Below are positions 7,334 to 14,813 of a stretch of 36,422 nt of DNA, piece by piece; position 1 is the stretch's first letter; each line of letters opens with the position of its first letter. The stretch comes from an uncultured Clostridia bacterium (lineage in GTDB: Bacteria; Bacillota; Clostridia; Christensenellales; QALW01): the NCBI GenBank assembly GCA_934434555.1, contig CAKRZX010000023.1, positions 1-36,422 of the forward strand. The letters are read 5' to 3'. The notes beneath the pieces are model-generated. The model was not told where the DNA came from, ran no database searches, and worked only from the letters and a program-made list of their open reading frames with translations. Made by a program: the position numbers and the translations under genes.

Positions 7334-8134
7334 TTATTCGCCGCTGCCGGCAACAATCTCGGTTATTTCCTGAGTTATTGCGCCCTGACGCGCACGGTTA
7401 TATTCAAGTTGAAGGTCGTCAATCATTTTCCTGGCGTTTTTGCCCGCCGAATCCATTGCCATACGCCGCGCAGCCGTTTCGGAAGCGAAACTTTCGCGTA
7501 CACAGGCAACTATACTGCCCGAAACAAAATCGCTTACCGCGCTTTCAAGCACGGTCTCCTCATCGGGTTCAAAAATCATTCCGTTTATTTTTTCTCCCGA
7601 CGCTTTAAGGGGCAGAATCCACTTTGCTTCGGGCACCTGACTCATCATCGAAACATAGCGGGTGTAAACTATTCCCACACGCATAAGCTCGCCCGAAACA
7701 AACCTTTCGCAAAGGCTTTTTGAAAGTTCGTCCGCTTCAACAACGGAAAAATGCTCGCTTGAAGTATATTTTCCAGAAAAACGCTCACAGGCGCGTTTGC
7801 CTATGGGGATAATCTCCGCGTCCGTGTACTGCCGCAAAAACCTGAATATGTTTGCGTTGTAGCCGCCCGCAAGACCGCGGTCGCCCGCAATAGCAATAAG
7901 CACCGTTTTGCCGGATTCGCGCTCGGATATATAGGGACTTTTTCTGCATTCCGGTACAGCCGCAAGCGCGGCAACGACTTTTTCAAACGCCGCGGAGTAG
8001 TCGCGGCTCTGAGCCATTTTAAGGTTTGCCTTGCGGATTTTTGAGGACGCCACAAGACCCATTGCGGAGGTAAGGTGCAAAGTAGAATCAACGCTCTTTA
8101 TTCTCGTGCGCAGTTGTTTAATATCGGCACCCAA
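7334..8134 (-). CDS. atpG: ATP synthase gamma subunit
   Basis: Central rotor shaft of F1. 266 residues, slightly shorter than the common 280-290. The N-terminal helix (ADIKQLRTRIKSVDSTLHLTSAM) and the C-terminal helix (RMAMDSAGKNARKMIDDLQLEYNRARQGAITQEITEI) are typical, and they form the coiled coil inside the alpha3beta3 ring. The start codon is TTG, supported by GAGGTG overlapping the atpA stop; atpA ends 6 bp upstream. Confidence 0.97.
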   Translation of the reverse strand: MGADIKQLRTRIKSVDSTLHLTSAMGLVASSKIRKANLKMAQSRDYSAAFEKVVAALAAVPECRKSPYISERESGKTVLIAIAGDRGLAGGYNANIFRFLRQYTDAEIIPIGKRACERFSGKYTSSEHFSVVEADELSKSLCERFVSGELMRVGIVYTRYVSMMSQVPEAKWILPLKASGEKINGMIFEPDEETVLESAVSDFVSGSIVACVRESFASETAARRMAMDSAGKNARKMIDDLQLEYNRARQGAITQEITEIVAGSGE

Positions 8135-8140
8135 TTACTT

Positions 8141-9622
8141 TCACCTCTGCATTCTTTCAAGGGCTTCTTTCAGGATTCCCTCATCCTCTTTTTCCCAAAA
8201 ACCGTTTTCTATGCGGTCAAGCCAGGCAGAGTAGCCGTTTTCAAGAAGTTCGTAAAGGTCGCGTTCGTATTCGTGTACTTTCTTTACTTCAACGTTGTTA
8301 AGATATCCGTGGATTACCGCATACACTATTGCAACCTGACAGCCCGCCGAAACGGGTGAATTGCGGTTCTGTTTAAGCACTTCAACGATTCTTTCGCCCA
8401 AGGCAAGACGCGCCTTTGTGTCGGCGTCCAGGTCGCTTCCGAACTGGGCAAACGCCTGTAATTCGCGGTACTGTGAATACAGCAGTTTAAGTTCGCCCGA
8501 AACTTTTTTCATTGCTTTAAGCTGTGCCGAACCGCCTACACGGGAAACCGATATGCCCGGGTTTATTGCCGGCATAATGCCCGCGTGAAACAGGTCGGTT
8601 TCAAGGAATATCTGACCGTCGGTAATTGAGATTACGTTTGTGGGAATGTACGCGGAAACATCGCCCGCCTGAGTTTCTATTATGGGCAGAGCCGTTATTG
8701 AGCCGCCGCCGAATTCGTCTGCAACGCATGCCGCCCGTTCAAGCAGACGGGAGTGCAGATAGAAAACGTCGCCCGGGTATGCTTCGCGTCCCGGCGGTCT
8801 GCGGATAAGCAGTGACAGTGCGCGGTAGGCAACCGCATGTTTTGAAAGGTCATCGTAAACAATAAGCACGTCCTTGCCCTGCTCACGGAAGTATTCCGCC
8901 ATAGCACAGCCCGAATAAGGGGCAATGTATTGCAGAGGTGCACTTTCCGATGCGGAAGCCGAAACGATTATTGTGTATTCCATAGCGCCCGAACGTTCAA
9001 GTTCGCCCGCAAGCTGCACAACAGACGTATTCTTCTGACCTATGGCAACGTAAATGCACAGTACGTTTTTGCCCTTTTGATTTATTATTGTATCTATTGC
9101 GATTTCCGTTTTGCCCGTCTGCCTGTCGCCGATTAAAAGTTCCCTTTGTCCGCGGCCGATGGGAATCATTGAATCTATCGCCTTGATTCCGGTCTGCAAA
9201 GGTACGGAAACGCTTTTTCTTTCAATTATTCCGGGGGCTTCCGCCTCGATGGGCTTTTCACCGGAAGCGGTAACGGGACCTTTGCCGTCAATGGGATTGC
9301 CCAAAGCGTCAACAACGCGTCCCAGAAATTCCTCGCCTACGGGAACGGAAAGTACGCGGCCCGTGCGGCGGACTTCGGTGCCCTCGCTTATATTCTGATT
9401 ATCCGAAAGGATTGCCACCGAAACGGTTTCCTCTTCCAGATTCTGAGCCATACCGAAAGAGCCGTCGTCAAATTCAAGCAATTCGCTTGCCATACAGTTG
9501 CGTAAGCCGTACACCTTTGCAATGCCGTCGCCCACAAGCACAACCGTTCCCGTTTCCGTAGGCTCGGTTTTTGACTTGTAATTCTTTATCTGCTCTTTGA
9601 TTATGCTGCTTATTTCGCTCAT
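8141..9622 (-). CDS. atpA: ATP synthase alpha subunit
   Basis: Regulatory nucleotide-binding subunit of F1. 493 residues with P-loop GDRQTGKTEIAIDT and the signature PAINPGISVSRVGGSAQ. The N-terminal segment (SIIKEQIKNYKSK) is the helix that binds delta. It overlaps atpH by 4 bp. Confidence 0.98.
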   Translation of the reverse strand: MSEISSIIKEQIKNYKSKTEPTETGTVVLVGDGIAKVYGLRNCMASELLEFDDGSFGMAQNLEEETVSVAILSDNQNISEGTEVRRTGRVLSVPVGEEFLGRVVDALGNPIDGKGPVTASGEKPIEAEAPGIIERKSVSVPLQTGIKAIDSMIPIGRGQRELLIGDRQTGKTEIAIDTIINQKGKNVLCIYVAIGQKNTSVVQLAGELERSGAMEYTIIVSASASESAPLQYIAPYSGCAMAEYFREQGKDVLIVYDDLSKHAVAYRALSLLIRRPPGREAYPGDVFYLHSRLLERAACVADEFGGGSITALPIIETQAGDVSAYIPTNVISITDGQIFLETDLFHAGIMPAINPGISVSRVGGSAQLKAMKKVSGELKLLYSQYRELQAFAQFGSDLDADTKARLALGERIVEVLKQNRNSPVSAGCQVAIVYAVIHGYLNNVEVKKVHEYERDLYELLENGYSAWLDRIENGFWEKEDEGILKEALERMQR

Positions 9623-10146
9623 TTATCTATCACTTCCTTTATTTCGCGGAGCCTGTGTTTAAGGCTTCCGTCCGAAACTTTTCCGTCATATTCCGCCTTG
9701 ACGCCCGCAATAAGTGAAGGGTCAAGGCAGTATTCGGCTTCGATTCTGTTGCCCGTAACGGATTCAAGTTTCTTTTCAAGGGCGGCTTTTTCACCGCTTG
9801 TAAGGCCGGTTGCCGACGTAATTTTTACGCGCGTTATCTTTGATTTCTCAAAATACATCGCGCCGTATTCGTCGCTGATTTCCCCGAAAAACACGATATA
9901 ACCTTTTTCGCACAGCAGCGAAGAAAAGTCTTTTACAAGTTCGGGCTCGCTTGCGATTGCTTTTGTAAAAAGCGCGGCACGCTCTTTTTTGTCTATTGCC
10001 GGCGACGCAAGCATTTTTACGTATTCGGGGTTTTCGTCCAAAATACGTTTTATGCGCAAAAGTGAAGAATAGACTTCCTTTTCGCAATTATCGCTTTCGG
10101 CAAGCGAAAACAGCGCCGAGGCATATTCTCTGCTTATGTCCGTCAT
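9619..10146 (-). CDS. atpH: ATP synthase delta subunit
   Basis: Part of the peripheral stalk, joining subunit b to the top of F1. 175 residues, beginning MTDISREYASALFSLAE, the typical OSCP/delta N-terminal helical domain, and ending with the conserved DPSLIAGVKAEYDGKVSDGSLKHRL region. Overlaps of 4 bp with atpF and atpA indicate tight coupling. Confidence 0.95.
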   Translation of the reverse strand: MTDISREYASALFSLAESDNCEKEVYSSLLRIKRILDENPEYVKMLASPAIDKKERAALFTKAIASEPELVKDFSSLLCEKGYIVFFGEISDEYGAMYFEKSKITRVKITSATGLTSGEKAALEKKLESVTGNRIEAEYCLDPSLIAGVKAEYDGKVSDGSLKHRLREIKEVIDK

Positions 10147-10646
10147 TTTTTATCACCCAAACTGTCGATAAACGAATCGATAAACGCCCTTTGGTCGTCC
10201 TCGTTTATCTCACGGTCAAGCAGTTTTTCCGTCAGCAAAGTTGAAACATCGCGGATTTCGTCGTGCATTTCCGCCCGCGCCTTTTTCTTTTCCTGTTCCG
10301 CATCGGCTTCTGCGCGGCGGATTATCTCCCGTGCACGCTCTTCGGCATCGGAAACAATGCCGTCGCCGCGGGTTTTTGCCTTTTCGGCGGCATCGGAAAG
10401 CACAGCTTTTGCGCTTTTATCGGCATCGTCAAGTTTTTTCTGCCAAGCCTTTTTGTTTTCCTCCGCCTCCTCCTGTGCCTTTTCGGCGTTGTCGTAGCCG
10501 TCCTGAATCGATTTTGCACGCTCGTCCATAACCTTTTTAACGGGCTTGAACAGGAAGTGCTTCAATATAAGAAAAAGGATTACGAGGTTCGCAAGGGAAA
10601 TCAGGATATTCCATATGTTGACGGATATGATTTCCAAATTCTGCAT
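10143..10646 (-). CDS. atpF: ATP synthase b subunit
   Basis: Membrane anchor and peripheral stalk. 167 residues: one N-terminal membrane helix (about residues 10-30, NIWNILISLANLVILFLILKHF) followed by a long charged coiled coil rich in Ala, Glu, Lys and Arg. The order between c and delta is standard. Confidence 0.95.
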   Translation of the reverse strand: MQNLEIISVNIWNILISLANLVILFLILKHFLFKPVKKVMDERAKSIQDGYDNAEKAQEEAEENKKAWQKKLDDADKSAKAVLSDAAEKAKTRGDGIVSDAEERAREIIRRAEADAEQEKKKARAEMHDEIRDVSTLLTEKLLDREINEDDQRAFIDSFIDSLGDKK

Positions 10647-10660
10647 ATTGAATTGCTCCG

Positions 10661-10942
10661 TTATTTCAATGCGTTTTTAAGTACGTTTACAAGAATGTTG
10701 GGCGCAACGAATATAAGCAGCAGCGCGATAACAAGGGCGTAAATACCCGTGGTTTCGGCAATGGCGCAGCCTAAAATCATTGTGGAAGTAACATCGCTTT
10801 TGCATTCGGGCTGACGGCCGATAGCCTCACAGGCCTTCGCTACCGCATTACCTTCACCGATACCGGGACCTACACCCGCTATCATCGCAACACCTGCGCC
10901 CAAAGCACAGCACCCTAAAATAATTCCGATTGCAAGTTCCAT
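10661..10942 (-). CDS. atpE: ATP synthase c subunit, two-carboxylate Na+ type
   Basis: Forms the rotor ring that carries the coupling ion. 93 residues, two membrane helices joined by the polar loop ARG-QPE type (AIGRQPECKSD). Helix 2 has E63-T64-T65-G-I-Y68, the Na+-binding pattern (E/S-or-T/T/Y of Ilyobacter and Acetobacterium c subunits). In helix 1 the usual Na+-ligand Gln is replaced by Glu (GPGIGEG, E30), as in the two-carboxylate c-ring described for Fusobacterium nucleatum. From this I infer Na+ coupling. A short N-terminus argues against a cleaved signal. Confidence 0.95.
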   Translation of the reverse strand: MELAIGIILGCCALGAGVAMIAGVGPGIGEGNAVAKACEAIGRQPECKSDVTSTMILGCAIAETTGIYALVIALLLIFVAPNILVNVLKNALK

Positions 10943-10946
10943 TTTA

Positions 10947-11849
10947 TTAAACCTCCGATTTTAATTTCTTTTTTTCTTCTTTTTTTCTGCGCCGCGCGAA
11001 GTAGTCCTCCATGGGGAACGCTCCGGCAACGTAAAGCATTGTCAGCATTGCAAATATAAAAGCCTGAATACAACTTGAAAATACGTCAAAGTAAACCGAT
11101 AAAACGGCGGGCAGTCCTATTTGCAAAAACGGTATTTCGCCCAAAACTCCGGGCAGCCAGCCTAAAACAAGATTCGACAGCCCTTGCAGTGCGGCGGCAA
11201 CAAGTACCGATATAGCCGTGCCCGAAAGCACGTTTCCGTAGTGACGGAATGTCATTGAAACGGGCGTTGCAACCTCACTTATTATATTGAACGGCGTAAG
11301 CACCACAATGGGCTCGGTAAAACCTTTAAGGTAATAAAGGGGCCCGCACTTCATCTTGTAATATGTTATCAAAATGAATACGGCAAGCGCCCAGCCGCCT
11401 ACAACGTTAAGGTCGCCCGTGGGAGCAAACAGACCGAGCAGGGAAAGCAGACTTGAAAATACAGAGAGTGCAAGTATCGCCGCAATGAACGGCGCAAAGC
11501 CCAAAAAGTATTCGCCCATATTCGTTTTTACAAGGGACGTGCATTTTTCAACAATCCACTCTGCCGCCAGCTGACGTTTTTTATCCGGCTTTGTTTTTAA
11601 GCCGTGAGTGAAAAACAGGCACAGGAAAAATATCGTGAGCATTACAAGCCACGAATTTATTTGGGATTCCGTAATCGGACAGTCCTGCAAGGGCATTTTT
11701 ACGGTAAAGAAAACCCGCGCGCCTGTTATCGTTATGTCGCCGGCAGGGTCTTTTGTAAGCACCTGCAACACGATTCCCGCAACAAGGGGAAGTATTGCAA
11801 GGGTAAGCAAAAGAATGTCCGCAAACGTGAATCTGCGTTTATTCTCCAT
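10947..11849 (-). CDS. atpB: ATP synthase a subunit
   Basis: Membrane stator that passes ions to and from the c-ring. 300 residues with several hydrophobic helices, including an N-terminal segment (ILLLTLAILPLVAGIVLQVL), and the essential arginine in SMTFRHYGNVLSG (R202). The C-terminal tail is highly basic (ARRRKKEEKKKLKSEV). It overlaps the upstream atpI-like gene by 11 bp. Confidence 0.96.
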   Translation of the reverse strand: MENKRRFTFADILLLTLAILPLVAGIVLQVLTKDPAGDITITGARVFFTVKMPLQDCPITESQINSWLVMLTIFFLCLFFTHGLKTKPDKKRQLAAEWIVEKCTSLVKTNMGEYFLGFAPFIAAILALSVFSSLLSLLGLFAPTGDLNVVGGWALAVFILITYYKMKCGPLYYLKGFTEPIVVLTPFNIISEVATPVSMTFRHYGNVLSGTAISVLVAAALQGLSNLVLGWLPGVLGEIPFLQIGLPAVLSVYFDVFSSCIQAFIFAMLTMLYVAGAFPMEDYFARRRKKEEKKKLKSEV

Positions 11850-12243
11850 TTCCCGATTCCTTCTTTCTTGCGGGTATATACCTTATAAGTATTGCAAAGC
11901 GCGAAAATACAAGCGGTACAAACAGTGCAATTATGTTGAATACGTTTGGAAAAATGCAACCTGTTGCGAGAAACGCAACGGTTAAAACCGTGCGTAGCGA
12001 ATGGGAAATCCGCACATATGCCCGCGCCTGCTTTTCTTCCTTTTCAACGGCATTTTGAAGCGTAAGCCCGAGAGAAAAGAAGTTAAGTATTCCCACTCCC
12101 GCGCCTAACAGGTTGCCCCATAAAACGGTCATATCCCAATGCCCGGAAATAAGGAAAGCCGCCTGCATAAGCACGCTGAAAACAATGCTCCAAAGCGCAA
12201 CAAAGCCCGTTTCTTTTTTTACCGAATCACTTATTTTTTTCAT
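11839..12243 (-). CDS. atpI: ATP synthase subunit I-like membrane protein
   Basis: First gene of the ATP synthase operon. 134 residues with four predicted membrane segments and basic ends, the position and topology of the AtpI family, which helps assemble the c-ring in some bacteria. The sequence is weakly conserved, so the call relies on position plus topology. AAGGAG precedes the ATG, and the 3' end overlaps atpB by 11 bp. Confidence 0.8.
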   Translation of the reverse strand: MKKISDSVKKETGFVALWSIVFSVLMQAAFLISGHWDMTVLWGNLLGAGVGILNFFSLGLTLQNAVEKEEKQARAYVRISHSLRTVLTVAFLATGCIFPNVFNIIALFVPLVFSRFAILIRYIPARKKESGNGE

Positions 12244-12282
12244 TTTGCTCCTTTATGTTCTTTCGAAACAGTTAACGATATT

Positions 12283-12311
12283 ATTCTACGATAAATACGC
12301 CTTTTTGTCAA
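12283..12311 (-). promoter_or_regulatory. Promoter of the ATP synthase operon
   Basis: Minus strand TTGACA (plus 12306-12311), 17-bp spacer, TAGAAT (plus 12283-12288), 40 bp before the atpI start. Confidence 0.8.
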
Positions 12312-12371
12312 TGTGCATTACACCGTGTTTGCCTAAATAAGGGCGCTTTAAGGTGAAAAACAAGTGAAATA

Positions 12372-13202
12372 TCAGAAATATCTTTTCCGGTATTTTGCGG
12401 GGGTTATTCCGTATTCGGCCTTAAATGCGTTTGACATATGATAGGGCGAACAGAATCCGCAGTCTTTGGCGATTGCGGCAATGCTCTTTTGCTTGTCGGA
12501 TAAAAATTCCCGCGCCCGGTCAAGGCGGTATTCAAGAAGATATCGGTGCAGTGTTTTGCCCGTACAGGAAAGCATAAGTTTGCTTAAATGGTACGGGTGA
12601 TAACCAGCCGCGGCGGCAATATCCTCGTTGGTAATACCGTTTTGATAATTGCTTTCTATAAACTCAATCGCCTGTTCCACTTTGCCCAAAACGTCCGCGC
12701 CCATGCCGCATTGAAGAACGTCAACAAGCATATCCTTAAAAAGTGCGGAACAGCGCTCAATATAGAATATTTTCTTTTGCGAAAATGCGGAAATTATTGT
12801 GTCAAGTTTGCCTTTTAATGCGGGCAATGTAACTTTTACGGGCGTGTTCAGGACGGGGGAATCGTCAAAAACGACGTGTTCGAGAATTTTTTCCTTTTTG
12901 AAAATTTCAATCGGCTCGGGAGGAAACAGCGACTTTTCATCAAAAACGGAGAAAGTGTAATCGAAATTTATGCTTACCATTTTAAGTTCGCTTTCGGCTG
13001 AAAAATTGTACACCGTGCCGCTCTGCCACAAAAAGGCGTCACCGGGGCAAACGGAAAAATCCTGCCCGTCAACATTCACTTTTCCGCAGCCGTCAAGGGT
13101 AAAAAAGAAACGGTGGTCGTAGGCGGAAACGTTCTGACCCTTGCCGTAAAAATGAATTTTGCTTGCGAATCTGATTCGCGGATTTATGTCCGAAAAGTTC
13201 AT
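12372..13202 (-). CDS. AraC-family transcriptional regulator
   Basis: 276 residues. The N-terminal half resembles the cupin-like AraC ligand-binding domain (FFTLDGCGKVNVDGQDFSVCPGDAFLWQSG). The C-terminal ~100 residues hold two helix-turn-helix motifs with the family signature (AREFLSDKQKSIAAIAKDCGFCSPYHMSNAFKAEYGITPAKYRKRY). The start at 13202 is chosen because ACGGAG precedes it and a promoter ends just upstream; the frame stays open to 13307, but that extension covers the promoter. Such regulators often sense sugars; possible targets are the nearby glycoside hydrolase genes, but nothing in the sequence fixes this. Confidence 0.93.
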   Translation of the reverse strand: MNFSDINPRIRFASKIHFYGKGQNVSAYDHRFFFTLDGCGKVNVDGQDFSVCPGDAFLWQSGTVYNFSAESELKMVSINFDYTFSVFDEKSLFPPEPIEIFKKEKILEHVVFDDSPVLNTPVKVTLPALKGKLDTIISAFSQKKIFYIERCSALFKDMLVDVLQCGMGADVLGKVEQAIEFIESNYQNGITNEDIAAAAGYHPYHLSKLMLSCTGKTLHRYLLEYRLDRAREFLSDKQKSIAAIAKDCGFCSPYHMSNAFKAEYGITPAKYRKRYF

Positions 13203-13233
13203 TGTACACTCCGTAAATATTTGTTTTTTGTAT

Positions 13234-13262
13234 ATTATATATTGTTTTATCCGTAAAATCAA
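13234..13262 (-). promoter_or_regulatory. Promoter of the AraC regulator
   Basis: Minus strand TTGATT (plus 13257-13262), 17-bp spacer, perfect TATAAT (plus 13234-13239). It lies inside the long open frame, which supports the internal start at 13202. Confidence 0.8.
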
Positions 13263-13300
13263 CGGAAAAATGCATTGATAAAAATTTGTTTTAATGAAAA

Positions 13301-13329
13301 AAGGCAATCAGGGGAAACCTGACTGCCTT
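13301..13329 (-). terminator. Intrinsic terminator after murA
   Basis: 12-bp stem (13301-13312 with 13318-13329, one G-U pair on the minus strand) followed by a U-rich run. Confidence 0.8.
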
Positions 13330-13337
13330 AAAATGTT

Positions 13338-14591
13338 CTATTGTATTCGCTTTATGTCCGCACCTAAATTCTGTAACTTTTCAACAATTTTCTCATAACC
13401 GCGGTCAATATAATGTACACCCGTAACGGTCGTTGTACCCTCTGCCATAAGCCCCGCAACAATAAGCGCCGCGCCGCCGCGCAAATCAAGGGCTTCAACA
13501 TTGGTGCCGCAAAGTTTTTCAACACCGGTAATGGTGGCTATGCGGTCATTGTAGTCGTTGTCCGAACCCATTTTTCTCAGTTCGTCAAGGTGGCGGTAGC
13601 GCTGCTCAAAAATAGTTTCCGTTATAACGCTCGTCCCTTGGGCAACGGCAAGCAGTGCCGAAAAAGGCTGTTGCAGGTCGGTGGGGAATCCGGGATACGC
13701 CATTGTTTTTATCCTTACCGCTTTCGGACGGCGGTTGAGAGGGATAATGCGCAGTGTGTCTTCGCCCTCGTCGATGCGGTAGCCCGCCTCGTAAAGTTTT
13801 GCCGAAAGGGATTCCATATGTGTGGGAATGCAGTTCCTTATTGTTATATCGCTGTTTGTAGCCGCGGCGATTATCATCCATGTACCGGTTTCTATCTGGT
13901 CGGGAATAAGCGTATAGTTGCAGGAATGCAGTTTCTTTACGCCCATAATTCTTATTGCGTCGGTTCCCGCGCCCTTTATTTTTGCGCCCATATTGTTAAG
14001 AAAGTTGGCAACATCAATTACGTGGGGTTCCTTTGCGCAGTTGAAAATAGTGGTAAGACCCTCCGCTTTGACGGCGGCAAGCATAATATTTATTGTTGCG
14101 CCCACGCTTGCAACGTCAAGATAAATTTCCGCGCCTTTAAGGCTCGGAGCGGTAATTTCCACCGCGCTGCCTACTTTAACGTCGGCACCGAGAGCGGAAA
14201 AGCCTTTTAAGTGCTGGTCGATGGGGCGTTTGCCGATATAACAGCCGCCCTGAGGCGGTACAACGGCGTGACCGAATCTGCCTAAAAGCGCACCCATAAG
14301 ATAATAGGAAGCGCGCATTTTCTTTGTCAGACCCTCGTCGGGACATTCGTCTCTTACGCCGGAAGGGTCAATGGTAATCTGCCCGGGAACGGACAGGTCG
14401 ACTTTTGCACCCATATTGCGTATGGTTTCGGCAATAACATTAACGTCCTCTATCTCGGGAATATTGTCTATAACGCAAATACCGTCGGAAAGCAGAGCCG
14501 CGGGGATAATTGCAACCGCCGCGTTCTTTGCGCCGCTTACAAAAACGTCCCCCTGCATTTTCTTTCCGCCGTTAATAAGAAGTTTTTCCAA
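13338..14591 (-). CDS. murA: UDP-N-acetylglucosamine 1-carboxyvinyltransferase
   Basis: First committed step of peptidoglycan synthesis: transfers enolpyruvate from PEP to UDP-GlcNAc in the cytoplasm. With a TTG start at 14591 the product is 417 residues, the usual length, starting MEKLLINGGKK. K22 in SGAKNAA and the catalytic, fosfomycin-target Cys117 in PPQGGCYIGKRPIDQH are present. No ATG fits the family N-terminus; the open frame continues upstream but runs through the promoter. The best ribosome binding site (AGGAGG) is 31 nt upstream, separated by a hairpin. Transcribed alone. Confidence 0.95.
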   Translation of the reverse strand: MEKLLINGGKKMQGDVFVSGAKNAAVAIIPAALLSDGICVIDNIPEIEDVNVIAETIRNMGAKVDLSVPGQITIDPSGVRDECPDEGLTKKMRASYYLMGALLGRFGHAVVPPQGGCYIGKRPIDQHLKGFSALGADVKVGSAVEITAPSLKGAEIYLDVASVGATINIMLAAVKAEGLTTIFNCAKEPHVIDVANFLNNMGAKIKGAGTDAIRIMGVKKLHSCNYTLIPDQIETGTWMIIAAATNSDITIRNCIPTHMESLSAKLYEAGYRIDEGEDTLRIIPLNRRPKAVRIKTMAYPGFPTDLQQPFSALLAVAQGTSVITETIFEQRYRHLDELRKMGSDNDYNDRIATITGVEKLCGTNVEALDLRGGAALIVAGLMAEGTTTVTGVHYIDRGYEKIVEKLQNLGADIKRIQ

Positions 14592-14602
14592 AACACCGTT
14601 TT

Positions 14603-14628
14603 CCCGTACTCGATACGGGAATCCTCCT
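14603..14628 (-). promoter_or_regulatory. murA leader: AGGAGG separated from TTG start by a hairpin
   Basis: On the minus strand AGGAGG (plus 14623-14628) is followed by a 6-bp hairpin, CCCGTA (plus 14614-14619) with TACGGG (plus 14603-14608), then 11 nt to the TTG start at 14591. Linear spacing is 31 nt; folding would shorten it to about 14 nt. Confidence 0.5.
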
Positions 14629-14650
14629 AATGACAACTTGCACGGTGTAT

Positions 14651-14679
14651 ATTGTATCATTTTTATTTCATTTTTGCAA
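14651..14679 (-). promoter_or_regulatory. Promoter of murA
   Basis: Minus strand TTGCAA (plus 14674-14679), 17-bp spacer, TACAAT (plus 14651-14656). Confidence 0.75.
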
Positions 14680-14753
14680 TAGTTTTTTGCGGACGAATAC
14701 GAACATATGCAGAACATCGGGATTTTTGTTATGCTTTTTTCCGAAAGTTTATA

Positions 14754-14783
14754 TTGATTCCGAGCCCGTTTATATGATAAAAT
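14754..14783 (+). promoter_or_regulatory. Promoter of the GH36-like gene
   Basis: TTGATT (14754-14759), 18-bp spacer, TAAAAT (14778-14783), divergent from the murA promoter. Confidence 0.6.
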
Positions 14784-14813
14784 TATTATAGAGTTTTGCT
14801 TTCGGGAGGATAT

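Noticed and set aside
13413..14210. 265-residue plus-strand frame opposite murA
   Set aside because: Shadow frame with no ribosome binding site and no recognisable family.
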